Assembly (NCBI GenBank): GCA_003024785.1
Contig: PUQB01000137.1
Coordinates: 300,854-364,853 of the forward strand
Direction: 5' to 3'
Length of the DNA: 64,000 nt
Source of the DNA: Selaginella tamariscina
Lineage: Eukaryota > Streptophyta > Lycopodiopsida > Selaginellales > Selaginellaceae
Under the pieces are notes generated by a model. It made no database searches. It saw nothing but the letters and a program-made list of their open reading frames with translations, and was not told the origin of the DNA. Each line of letters opens with the position of its first letter. The first letter of the stretch is position 1. Position numbers and translations under genes: made by a program. Shown in pieces: positions 37,851 to 48,722 of this stretch.

Positions 37851-38353
37851 CAAGCCCTGAAGGTGCATGAGTGTGTAAAGCCAGAACAACATTTATATAT
37901 GCATCTATTCTATCGGACTACTGAGAGATCTATACATTGTGTGTGAAAGCAAACAATTACACACGCATGTACACACACACAAGCATCTCAGAATATGGAT
38001 ATGCTGTTGCTCTCTTTTAGTCTGTATTATTCATTCGCATATAACTAAAGATTATAGGTTCTGGTTACTAGCTTCTCCTCTCTCTCTCACTCACGCACGC
38101 GCACACACACACTCCAAGGAATCAGCAGCATATTCGGATCAGCGACTTCCACAATATGAAATCTATTATTTCGAGACATTGGAGAATCTAGAGGACTGCA
38201 ATAAGAAAGTAATTTAAGTTTGATGATACTGTATATCAATTACATCAATAAACAAAATATATATACAACTATATTGTTTTCACACACACATACTAGTCTT
38301 ATATCTCATATGAATTTGTTTATAGATAGGCTTATACTGTGTGTGTGTGTGTA

Positions 38354-38437
38354 CTTACCTTTGCAATTGGCCAAGCCTCCAGAGAGTTTCTTCAAATAAT
38401 AAATCGTAGCCGCTACTCCTCCTGAGTAGCATGCAAC
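38354..38437 (-). other. Unrecognised minus-strand exon
   Basis: An open segment reading GGVAATIYYLKKLSGGLANC ends at a consensus donor (AAAGGTAAGT on the minus strand, near 38356). It lies downstream of a separate minus-strand terminal exon. No family recognised. Confidence 0.3.
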
Positions 38438-38847
38438 ATCAGATATTAACATCAAACCAAAACATACATATACATAATACATACAGAAAGAAAAATCCAT
38501 ATATACACAGAATATATGTAGTAATGTGATTCATTCATTTATTTATATACACATTATATTATAACACATATACATCAGCTTGACAAATAGAAGATTTTCA
38601 GTTTCTACTTAGCTCGATTGTTGTAGCGACTCTCTCTCACACACACACACACAAAAAGGCATATATTAAGTATATTCTAAAGAACCTATATTGTAAATGA
38701 GAGGAAAGTACACATGCATGAGAGCTGGATCATAGATCATCTGCTAACAAATCAATAAATGGTTCAAACACACACATACACACACGGCTATATATATATA
38801 AGATTGCAAACTAGAATATTATGGAAGGATATTTTATATATTACGAT

Positions 38848-39075
38848 TTTACAGGCTTTATCTGAACGAGTGCTTTAGCCTTTTGAATAGCTGCTCCCCC
38901 TTTAGCAAACAAGATGACGACCCAGTGCTTGCTCCCACTGCCTTGCATCTGAACTACCTGATAGATGCACACACACACACAAATATGTATATACACAAAT
39001 AAATAACCATCTGTGTGTGTTATGTGTGTGCACATGAGTACTTACATCTGCTTGTTTACGTAAAAGAAACGTTCA
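38848..39075 (-). CDS. Unrecognised small gene, last two exons
   Basis: The last exon (about 38957-38848) follows an acceptor (CTATCAG) and encodes VVQMQGSGSKHWVVILFAKG, then AAIQKAKALVQIKPVKS and a stop. A short upstream exon encoding FLLRKQAD ends at a consensus donor (GATGTAAGT) near 39046. Exon upstream boundaries, and any 5' part beyond the plus-strand repeats at 39.1 kb, were not resolved. The conserved-looking Gly/Lys-rich tail does not match a family that I can name. Confidence 0.35.
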
Positions 39076-39102
39076 TAAGATATTGATTGCGCGCGCGTGT
39101 AG

Positions 39103-39243
39103 ATATATATCAGGCTCTTACCCTTAAAGGTGTTTATGTGTATATAAACATATATATCAGGCTCTTACCTTTAAAGGTTTTATGTGTTTATAAAGATATA
39201 TACCAGGCTCTTACCTTTAAAGGTTTTTATGTGTATATAAATC
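39103..39243. repeat. Three tandem ~47-bp repeats upstream of the small membrane gene
   Basis: Each unit contains ATATATATCAGGCTCTTACC, then TTAAAGG and TTTATGTGTATATAAA. CAGGCTCTTA lies at 39111, 39158 and 39204. Every unit ends in a TATA-like TATAAA, so the gene at 39273 may have tandemly repeated core promoters. Confidence 0.7.
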
Positions 39244-39272
39244 CATATTCGGCTAGGGTTCTTATTAGGAAG

Positions 39273-39689
39273 ATGGTTGCTTTACAATTCTTAATTTGTG
39301 TGGCAGCTATTTATTTGGCGCTGAAGTTCCTTCTTCGTGACCTTGAACGCTTTGTCAAGTTCTTCTTTGATGAGCTCGAGCAAGTTACAGATAGGATTGA
39401 GAAGAGCTCCACGAATATAATCGATCACACTCGTGAGGAAGCAGAAAGCACACTCAGATCGGCCAAGGAGCTTGTGAATCACATGCATGACCGTGAGGCA
39501 GCTGAACGCACATTCACGTCGCAGAGCTCCACGAAGATAATCGATCACACTCGTGAGGAAGCAGAAAGCACACTCAGATCGGCCGAGGAGCTTGTGGATC
39601 ACACACGTGAGGCAGCCGAACGCACACTCGTGTCGGCGGAGGAGTTCATGAACAGGATGGTGTATTTGATGCACGGAAATAATAGTTAA
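39273..39689 (+). CDS. Small membrane-anchored helical repeat protein
   Basis: 138 residues from the ATG at 39273, which sits right after the three promoter-like repeats. Residues 3-23 (ALQFLICVAAIYLALKFLL) form a signal anchor. The rest is charged and strongly helical, built from duplicated modules. The segment SSTxIIDHTREEAESTLRSA occurs twice almost exactly, and shorter DHTREAAERTLVSAEE-type copies follow. Alternating Glu/Arg/Ala with Leu spacing suggests an amphipathic or coiled-coil stalk. The repeats are nearly identical at the DNA level too, so the duplication is recent. No known family recognised. A longer in-frame start at 39087 would translate the promoter repeats and is less likely. 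Confidence 0.6.
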   Translation: MVALQFLICVAAIYLALKFLLRDLERFVKFFFDELEQVTDRIEKSSTNIIDHTREEAESTLRSAKELVNHMHDREAAERTFTSQSSTKIIDHTREEAESTLRSAEELVDHTREAAERTLVSAEEFMNRMVYLMHGNNS

Positions 39690-40173
39690 TTATGTTATTT
39701 AAAATTATTAATATTTAATATAAGTAAAATTGTAGTTGGATCTAATTAATATTATATTAAAACTATAACGTGATTGATATTTGAAGTTCCATATTTAGAG
39801 TGCAACAGGTGCCAATAGCATGACCAATCATTGTGACCCCTCATTTTCATAAGTTTAATCTTAAATACCTTGGAAGACATGGATTATTTATTAAATATAG
39901 TAAACAGACTTCCTGAGGGCAAAGAACAATGGATTTTAGGATTCAAGCATTAGAATTGCAGGGTTAGAACATTTGTATTTGCATAATATAAGATGCAAAG
40001 AATTTGAATAGGTGAGTAAAACATAAGTTAATTCATATAAATGGCTCATATCTTCGATTTAATAGTTTCTAATAAAACTTATTGAAAGATGCTTAAATTT
40101 GATTAGTAAGTGCATATCATTTTCCAATGTTATAACCTTGAATACTTTGATACCAATACAATAACTATATATG

Positions 40174-40240
<67 letters not shown>

Positions 40241-43004
40241 AAAGTAAATATTTATGTCATATATCAATTATACAATTTAATTTTTAAGTTTCTTCATGTT
40301 AATGTTTTTAATAAGGTTCATTTTTATACTCTTAACAAATCTATATACTCTTTAACCTAATAATATAACCTATAAATAAATAAAAGCAAATATTAGGGCA
40401 TACATTAGGACGAAACTTAATAATAAATTAAATAGATTATACATTACAAAATAGATTATATCAACATATGAACATTAACAAATTAATTTTAAATGTAAAT
40501 TATTACAAAAAAATTATTCTAGAACTTTATATTTTGATTTTAAATTAGTAATGTGTTTTTTATATATACTAATATATAATAATATAAATAGGAAGATGTA
40601 ATCTCTTTCTAAATTTGAAATTAATATAATGCACAAATATATTAGTATATTTGTTAACATGTGATAAATATGATAAAATAAACCAAGACTAATAATAAAT
40701 AAAATGATATTATAATTTATTAATTTAATTATCTAATCGTGTTGAACACTCATTTGATACATGAAGTTTACTATACATTTTATTTTTGTTAAGGTTAAAC
40801 AACTCCTTCCTCTTCTAGGTGGGTTTGATTATGTTTTAAATCTAACTTTGATTTTATAATTCATGTTATCTTTTTGTATTATTAATGCATGTTATTAACA
40901 AGCATTAATAACAAAAAAAAGAATCAATAAGATGTAATCTTTTTTTATAGAATGCATAGATAATTATTTTTCTTAATAAAAAGTGAGGCTATATGTAAAC
41001 AATATTATTTATTAATTATTTATTCTCATGATTTTATTAATTTCTCTAGATAATACATTTAAGAGTATATTTTTAAGTCATATTTAGAATATAGCATTTC
41101 CTAAAATGTTTTTTTAAAAATTATGTTTATTAAATTAGAAGTTATTAATTTATAATAAATGAAAAATATAGATTATAGTAACATAAATATTATTTAAGTA
41201 TTAATATTTCCTACATGCATGTAAATACTTTACATTATACTTTTCAATTTTGAAAATTGATTTAATATATTAAATTAATATTTTGGTACATGAAGGAGAT
41301 AATTCCTCATTATTAATAACATTTAACAAGCTTATTTAAATGAAAGTAAAATAATCCTTCTTGTTAAGTAATAAATTAGATTTCAATTTTCTTAAATAGA
41401 AAGAAAATTATCTTTCTTGTCAAATAATGAATCAAATTTTAATTTTTTTAATAAATTATTATTTTGAATTAATTTTTTCATAAGATTTTTCAATGTTTTA
41501 TTTTAAATATTAGATGTTGAAGCAACATGTTTTATGGTATAAATATGTTTATAATTTATATGATTTTTCTGCACATTCAATGTTAATCCAAAGTTAGAGT
41601 CTTTAATATTATGTATTACTAAATTTATCCTTAAAAGATCATTTAACTTATAAATATTTAAGTTATTCTTATTTTCATCTTCACCAATTTGATATAATTA
41701 AAACTTGATTAGTAATTTATTGGTTATAATATTAAATCATCAATTTTAAACAATTTCCCTTCCAAATGTGATGTGATCAAATCCTATTTTAAACATTTAA
41801 AATTATCACTCTTTAATTGTCAAATGGCATATTTACTTTATAAAACAATTTTATTTACCAAATATTTTATTAACTTACCATAAGTATTTAATCTTTTTTA
41901 TAAAAATCAACACTCGTCAACACTATATCTTTTTAAGTCTTTCCTAATTATAACTAAATTAAAAAGTGTCAAAACCTTCATCTTCAATCAAACTCCAGCC
42001 TTTACTTAAAATCCTTAAGCCTATTTTTTATACCATTAATTAGATTTTATCAAATTAATTTTATTCTCTTCTGCACAAATTTTCATCTTTTTAACAGTTT
42101 TTGCTATGACCTCCCCGGACATATATATAGTGTTTATGAATTTTACTCAAACGAAGGCACCTTACTCATTTTTTAAGTATAACTCTATCTATAGTTAGAA
42201 AAATAAGACAATAGAAAACGTATAACACATTAATAGTTAATTAATTAAATAATAAAGAAAAGTTTAATACAATTAAGGATTGATCAAGCATTCTTGTTTT
42301 AGCTCAAACTACTATGCCATCACAATAAAATTTAAGAAGATTACTTAAGCCCTTACCAAGGCATGTACTTATTGGATTCACAGATACTTTCTTTTATTTT
42401 GTATTAAATTAAAAATCATTCAACAAACAGGATTCAAATAATCTGTCCAATGTTGATTGTAAATACTATGAAATACTAATCTACTCATGTATTGGCATGT
42501 GCATGTGTGTACACACACACACACATTATATATATTTATATATACACAAATACATAACTTTATACTATTATGCATGTGCGTACACACACATACATATATA
42601 TGTATATACATTAATACATAACTTCATACTATTATGTAAAAACTAATTTTTGATTTATAAAATTGTTTGGTGAGTGTGAATGCACCGTTTAGATTTTTAA
42701 AATTTATGTTAAATTTAAACTTCTGAACCGGTTAATTTATTCAATATTCTAAGAGTTCAATAAAATAAAGTTTATATTGTGTATATAAGTATATAATAAA
42801 TTGACAATATATACACAAGAGGGCTGTCAAATTAATTACTATCAATATAATAATGATATGTAGTAATTATACGATCGCAATAGTACGTGTACTGAATCAA
42901 AATCCTACGTTAAAATGCAAAGCACTCCCCGCGGTACCAGGTTTGTTCTGTAATGCATACACCATGCAATGTGTATACGTACCCATGTGTGAACTATACA
43001 CGTA
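39690..43004. other. Long AT-rich region with microsatellites
   Basis: Very AT-rich. Contains a pure (AT)n run at about 40178-40237 and AC/TA tracts near 42505-42610. No coding sequence or RNA gene recognised. Confidence 0.6.
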
Positions 43005-43039
43005 TGTATTAACAACGTTTATGTGACGTTGTTAATACA
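43005..43039. repeat. Perfect 14-bp stem hairpin
   Basis: TGTATTAACAACGT and its exact reverse complement are separated by 7 nt. It is isolated in microsatellite-rich intergenic DNA. The function is unknown. Confidence 0.6.
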
Positions 43040-43815
43040 TCAGCACTTGTACAGGGTATATAATACTCTGTAAGCACAACGTAATATACTAAGGACAATT
43101 TATATAAACACCCTACACAGAATTTTTTATTAATATTTACTTTTAAAACACATACACAGACACACACACACACACATATATATATACACATACCACACAC
43201 ACACACTACCAAGTGCATTTAAGATTAACACAGTTAAGCAACATCCAGAGTATGGTACACAGTAGATGGCCAGTAGATGACCACAAAAACAAGGTATAGT
43301 TACAAGCAAGCATACACGTGTCATGAACAAAGTTACCAAATATCATGTATCTATGTCTACATGTATCACGAACACATACACATAATGTACGTTTTAAGTG
43401 GTGTGCACAACACTTTGCATGTACATCACAGTGGTCGTTAACAACCACAAAGAAAGGCAGGCACGGTGTTTGTCTATATACATGCTGTCTAAAACACATC
43501 ATACATACGTATCTATATACGTGTGTGCACAGACCACAGTTGGGGTGTAGTATGTACATAAAACAGTTACACTCAACATGCAGTACCTTACAATGGTGGT
43601 AACAAGACAAGGAAGTCCACGGGTATGGTGTTTATGTAAGTACGTATGTGTGACTTTGTAACACAATTGGACACATTAACTATAGGAACATCTATCCAGA
43701 TGGTCCTATATGAACTACCATAGCATGTATACTAAACACATACACTGCAATGTATATAAAATAAAACAATCGCACGTAAGGAGAGATTAAATGTATACGG
43801 AATACAAATGCACAT

Positions 43816-44043
43816 TGTAATTAAAATGGGCATGTATATAGTCTCATTTTTTAATAATATTAATAATTTTAAATATTTAATTAATATTTTTTAATATTAA
43901 AAAAATATTCTTTAGAATAATATATGTTTAAACAAAGATTTAAATAAATATTTATTAAATAATTAATTAAAAATTAGAACTTAAGTATTAATTAATATTT
44001 ATTTTTTATTCCCATTTTCTATATCATGCCCATTTTAATTACA
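43816..44043. mobile_element. MITE-like element, 228 bp
   Basis: The terminal inverted repeats of about 25 bp (TGTAATTAAAATGGGCATG at the left, its reverse complement at the right) differ by about one indel. The interior is almost pure AT with no coding capacity. The flanking ACAT on both sides could be a short target duplication, but is too short to assign a superfamily. Confidence 0.75.
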
Positions 44044-44490
44044 ACATGCATATAAATACCTTTGTGAACAAGGTCGTATATTGGTTTTATTGAATTTCTT
44101 ATGTATTTCTCATGAAAACAACGGAACTGTAGCCATGCAAAATAAAGGTACGTAGGTGAGGTAACAACACAGATATACGTGTGTTTAGGTCACACACACA
44201 CACGCACGCACACCTCCTACCAACAAAGACGTCACTTTTAAGTCTAGGACGCAATTTCAGCCCACGCATTCATGTTGTCGATGTAGTTACAGTAAAGACA
44301 CACGACTTAATGCATGTGAATGAGATAATCAAGAAATTAACAAGATTCTAAATATTGATATAAATTATGTGGTTTTAATATCCTATCACACGTGCTATTC
44401 TACCATTTTCCCCAGTACGATGCTTGTGAAAACCATAGCCCATAACCATTTGTTAGAAGAAAAAAACACAGCAATTACAATTTATAGAGA
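44044..44490. other. Intergenic DNA
   Basis: Contains an (AC)n tract near 44190-44212. Nothing coding recognised. Confidence 0.5.
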
Positions 44491-44494
44491 GAGA

Positions 44495-45345
44495 GAGAGA
44501 GATGCTTGCTATTACAATCTGCTCTTTTGAAGATATCTGCCATGCATAATGACCCGACGTGGCAAGTAGGCCAACATAAAAGTACAAACTTGTTCAAAAT
44601 AAAGACAATTGAATTTGTTTCTGTATATAGTGCATAAATGAATACAAAATAGGCAAGTAACCTCAATGCTGTAGATTTCACACATCATCCTCTTTATCCT
44701 GATACATAATAGCCAGTCACATGTGTTGTACATATACCTAAACTGTGATACATACACGTATGCAAATACATGTGAGTATATTGTATCTTATACTCGCACA
44801 ACGAGCATCACGTCATTACGACCGTACAATCACTACACGATACTATTAAACACCAAGGAATAGAAAAGAAAAACATGCTTACACCTTGTGTAAAATAGTG
44901 TAAAATATTCTTTAATATAAAGCTTATCTCGAAAAGTAGGCCTGCACTGAAGCCGTCAGTATTCCCTCACATTGAATATATATTTGTGTGTGTATGTATG
45001 CATTAGCACGCTCAAGCACACACACACACTTGAAGTTATTTAGCTGAAGAAGTATTTCGAGTCCTAATACTAGTTGACATCCAAGAAAACTGACACTTTG
45101 AATTGGTGTTAAAGCTCCTGAAGCGATTGGTTTAAACCTTGTTCTATGAACCAGAAATAAGAATACTTAGTATAATAGTTATGTATATACAGGACTGCAA
45201 ATACAGCATATTCCCAATGATAGAGATAATTAAATCACCGACCTTTCCATCGAATATCTCGATCAAGCACATCGTTCACTGTGCAGCCAGCACCATGCAA
45301 TAAGATCACACCAGTTTCAAATAAGACCATCATTTTTAGATCCGG
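44495..45345 (-). pseudogene. COQ2-like: COQ2-like 4-hydroxybenzoate polyprenyltransferase, exon remnants
   Basis: COQ2 attaches the polyprenyl tail to 4-hydroxybenzoate in mitochondrial ubiquinone synthesis. Minus-strand pieces match it in order. 45345-45243 encodes PDLKMMVLFETGVILLHGAG followed by CTVNDVLDRDI, the first Asp-rich substrate motif. 45143-45030 encodes RFKPIASGALTPIQSVSF and GLEILLQLNNF. About 44695-44660 matches the second Asp-rich motif (QDKEDDV) and KSTALR. About 44545-44505 matches RADCNSK near the C-terminus. The exons for the N-terminus and several membrane helices between the pieces were not found, and the third piece has frame disturbance. It is most likely a decayed or partial copy, though the AT-rich gaps could hide further exons. 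Confidence 0.65.
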
Positions 45346-46141
45346 GTGCTATGACCTGGAGAGACTATTAATATAGCAAATATTGCAGAAAAGCGTATAT
45401 AGAGATAGAACAGTACATTCATAAATGTTGTATACCTTCACGAGCATCGGCAAAAGAGTTGTTCCGGTCCGTGATGAAGTCCCCTGGAACTCGATGAGTG
45501 CACTGTAGGCCCGCAGGGGACCCGTCCCGGTTCAGACCGCCGAGGACAAGCGGCCATGCCCGAGCTGGACAAAGGAGCTGTTTGACGCAGTCACAGTGAC
45601 TTGTTCGATCCTGTACAACCCCTCGCAGCGCTCCCATTCCCCCCCGGCGGCACCCACCGGGTTGCTCGTGCATGTCTTTCTTCGGCTGGCTCTTAAGAAG
45701 GTGTTGTGGTTTAGAAGATCAAAAAGGGGGGTGCAGCACACCGGCGGGGGAACGAACGTCGGCCCCCGCAAACCAAGTGGAGAGTATGGTGTTTCAGACG
45801 ACTTTGTGCTTTCCTCATCACCGGGGACTGTCAAATAAAAGCAGGAGCATTCAACTGCATGGTTGATTCGCTGGAGGACTTGATCGCTGCAATGCCAAGT
45901 GTATATCTCCTATGTGCTGCTCGAATGCACGGAGCTGCTCAGAGAGTCATGTTGCTTTTGTCCTCTTCAGATTACGAGTTATTGCAGAAGACCTGCTTGT
46001 ATGCCAAGTTGAAACAAATCAAAACATGAATGACTGAAGTAAATATGAGCCTTACCTTTGAAGAAGCCAAAAATGATGCTCCAGGACAGCGTTGTGTAAA
46101 CATGTATACTCAGTCATTGACGTTTCTTGTAGAGTTGCTAA
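45346..46141. other. Unassigned GC-richer segment with a small ORF
   Basis: This segment is clearly less AT-rich than the DNA on its left. A plus-strand ORF of 56 codons (45859-46029, starting MVDSLEDLIAAMPSVYLLCA) and a longer open stretch at 45596-45838 are present, but neither matches a family. It may be debris from another member of the CR gene family, because a piece of it recurs on the other side of the CR gene. Confidence 0.35.
45564..45616 (+). repeat. Direct repeat left of the CR-type gene
   Basis: About 53 bp containing AGGAGCTGTTTGACGCAG and TGACTTGTTCGATCCTGTAC, matching 48168-48228 in the same orientation with several substitutions and small gaps. Confidence 0.65.
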
Positions 46142-48009
46142 CTAAGAGGCAGGTGATTGTGTACCTTGGATAGGCAACCGTGTGCCTTGGATCCATGAAT
46201 CAGCAAGAAGACTGTGGGCAGTCAATTTGGCACCTTTGCTCAGAAGCAACGTGATAAAAGCCAAACATTCCGTCGACTTCCGGTCCACCGTAGCACCGCA
46301 GTCACGGAGTAGAACGCCAAGCTGGTGCAAGTCCGAGAGCTTCGTATATTGATACTGATCGCCCACTCTGTCTAGAGTTTTTGGCTTCCAGCATTTAAAC
46401 TTGAACCCTGGTGCCAGATTCTCTTTACTCACGCTTTCCAGATCAATGAGCACGTACTTCTCTTCCGAGTAGTCGTACATAACATTCGAAAGCCTGATAT
46501 CCCGGTGGACCAAGCCTGCAAGAAACGCAAAAGGATTTTAAATACATGAAACGGAAAACGTTACCTGTACCATGCAGAGCCTTCAAGGCTTCCAAGACAG
46601 CAATTGCCATAGCCCGCAAGTCGTCCTCTGACGCAGGAGCTCTTTGAGCACAAAGTGGTGTGGTCTCCACTCGGTAAACCTTCTGCTTCACTGTTTTCGT
46701 CTGCCTTGTGGTGTCCTTTTTGAGGCATTTCTTTGGTTTCTTGTTGAGGGAGTTGGTGACGGTTGTTGTAGAATCTGATGATTTCCTCTTTCCCGTCGTC
46801 ACTTGTGTTTCCCAGACAGAGACTTCCACTTCCACTTCAACGTCTTCCTCTTGAAGCCGAGGTCCAAGAACACTGCCGATCAAGTAACCATCACACAAAC
46901 TGGCGGCATCATACGCGGTCACCAGGTCTTGAAAATCGACCAGAAAATCCTTGGAGAAGGTTTCGAAGTTGGGGATTTTCTTCTCTGCACCGTCCAGCGT
47001 AAGAGTGATCAAACTGTGACCGTGCTGGATTTCAGTGTGTAGCTTGTACCTGAAATTTGATAGCATTTCAGCAAGAGGCAACTATACTAACCCACTTACT
47101 TGAAGTCACTTCCACAGGCATCCATTCCCAAGAGGAGAAAGTAAAGCTTGATATAGCAAAGAACTATCCGAGGTTTGTCTTTGTTCATGTCAAGCACATC
47201 AGTCACCGGTGTTAGGATTGGAGCCCCATCCTGCAACATAGACAGATTAAGAATGTAGACTATGCAAGTGCTCACACACTTACCGCCTTCATAAGCTGGA
47301 ACATAAAAAACTGAATGTATTCGGCTGCTGCGGCGTAGCATATCACAAACTTGAGCTCCCTATACATTACGGGCGGCATTTCCACCATCTTCTCAGTTAA
47401 CTCCAGCCTTGCCATCTCGAATTCCGCGGCTTTTTCCTTCTCCTGACCATAAAAGTAAACCTTTCCCCGGATCATCACGATGTTATCTGGTCTTGCAGAT
47501 TTGATGAACAACTTCCAATTGTCGGATATGTTCTTCGATGGCCGATAGTTGAGCTGCTTTGGTCCACCATGATCGCTGAGATGCTCCCAGATTTGCTGGA
47601 AACTCATAGATTTCAAAGCTTTCGTTCCTGATATTAAGGAGCCGATACAGTTAGCAAAGCTCCCGATTTCTGTAGCGTACACGAAGTATTCCAGACTGGA
47701 GGTAGGAGGGTATGTTGTTGAAACGGTCCCTTGCAAGGGCCGGAAGTCGGAGAGGAAACGCTCGACATCAGCTTGGGAGTCGTGTCCAGTGACTTTGTAT
47801 GGAGAGCAGGCATCAAGAATTTTCTTTGTCTGCTCAAGTGAACGATCTGACACGAAATCGAGAGAGATCGAAATAATGTAGGATATTGAACAATTCTTAC
47901 CTTTCTTGAAGATGTTCTCTAGCTTCTCCGTCAACTGAATGCCGGATATCTGCTTTTCTTGATACAGCTTGATGGCGGTCTCAGCCGCTTTGTCCTCGTC
48001 CTGCGCCAT
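46142..48009 (-). CDS. Intact CR-type nuclease-fold plus kinase-fold protein
   Basis: Five exons: 48009-47901, 47846-47284, 47230-47100, 47049-46565 and 46515-46142. Introns are 49-54 bp, and the joined frame is open for 553 residues. The middle part fits a PD-(D/E)xK-like fold: KSARPDNIVMIRGKVYFYGQ followed by EKEKAAEFEMARLELTEK, so the usual ExK appears as QEK. Helices follow, then a linker with a nuclear-signal-like stretch (NSLNKKPKKCLKK). The C-terminal part is kinase-like: HRDIRLSNVM in the catalytic loop and LIDLES in the DFG position (DLE). No glycine loop is visible, so catalysis is doubtful. The order parallels known CR effector proteins and the fossil at 8.0-9.7 kb. In plants its function is unknown; a nuclear or defence role is inference. 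Confidence 0.75.
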
Positions 48010-48167
48010 AAACCCTAAACGCCAATTAGTATTTGGAATCTGGATTGGGACTTTGAAGCTGCCAAGGAGGAGGAACGCTTCAAGCGTATGTTTGACGAGA
48101 GCTCGGAAAAGAGTGTGATGAAGTTGTACGCTCAGAACAGAGCGGGTGAGGAGCTTCTATGAAGCAA

Positions 48168-48228
48168 TGCTGGACCGCGAAGGAGCTGCTTGACGCAGCC
48201 ACAGTACAGTGACTTGTCCAATCCTGTA
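48168..48228 (+). repeat. Direct repeat right of the CR-type gene
   Basis: Partner of 45564-45616. It contains AGGAGCTGCTTGACGCAG and TGACTTGTCCAATCCTGTAC. Together the copies bracket the CR-type gene. Confidence 0.65.
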
Positions 48229-48722
48229 CGGCTGGTGTTTCGGACTTTTTCCTGGCATGCAGTCACCAGGTGGTGTCGTTGTGCAAGATTCAACCGAACG
48301 GAGAACACATGCTACATTTTCACTTTGTGCAGCTCATCTTGACTGGAGATCCTCCAACGTTTCCTGCCGGTGCCATTTGATCAGTGTTCATGCAGTTTGA
48401 GCCACTCTCCTCCCGCGATGTTGTCTTTGGAAACAAAGACGTGCTTGAGTGCGAGTGCTGGATTTTTCAACTTCGTGAATATGGTTAAAATGTCTCGGTG
48501 TACAGCTTATTGTCGTAGTAGTGGAATAGTACTAGCACATGGCTGGGAGAAGTGTCTGGAGGAGAACTTTGTCACAAATTTGCTTCTTCCTCTGTTGTAA
48601 ACAGAGACGTCCCACTATAAGATTCCCAACCTCTGGCACTCAACACACATCGAAACTTCAAGACGTTACTGCAAAGTAGCATCTAATTTCAACAAGGTAT
48701 TGCAAATTCGAAGCATTGCAAC
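48229..48722. other. Spacer between the CR-type gene and AOX
   Basis: It separates two divergent genes. Weak plus-strand open segments (48209-48598) have no recognisable product. The stretch just before 48723 probably holds the AOX promoter and leader. Confidence 0.4.

Larger units (their letters stand above)
26524..38208 (+). pseudogene. Short-chain dehydrogenase gene split by a DNA transposon
   Basis: Six exon-like pieces lie in the right order for a plant SDR of the Tic32/WWOX-like group: 26524-26637 (SLHILVNNAGIFHMP), 34689-34814 (EEHMQVNHLTPSLL, RVINVNSD), 34909-34982 (MHCLGSIDFEDLN, then the catalytic YSSSKLAQ), 35135-35212 (SVLHRTLPARS, YLVHPGE), 35293-35355 (VRTLPKWLQVAHRFIPFF) and 38119-38208 (AAYSDQRLPQYEIYYFE). 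The NNAG and YxxxK motifs are intact. The 7.9-kb MULE lies in the first visible intron, 16 bp after its donor; without it and one target copy that intron would be about 103 bp. Frame changes inside the third and fourth pieces and a non-consensus donor after the second suggest decay or sequence error. The NADP-binding N-terminus and the last exon were not found. Confidence 0.7.

Noticed and set aside
39087-39272. N-terminal extension of the small membrane protein
   Set aside because: It would translate the three promoter-like tandem repeats. The ATG at 39273 directly starts the signal-anchor helix.
40175-40360. Open frame over the (AT)n tract
   Set aside because: A Tyr-Ile repeat caused by the dinucleotide run. 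Not coding.
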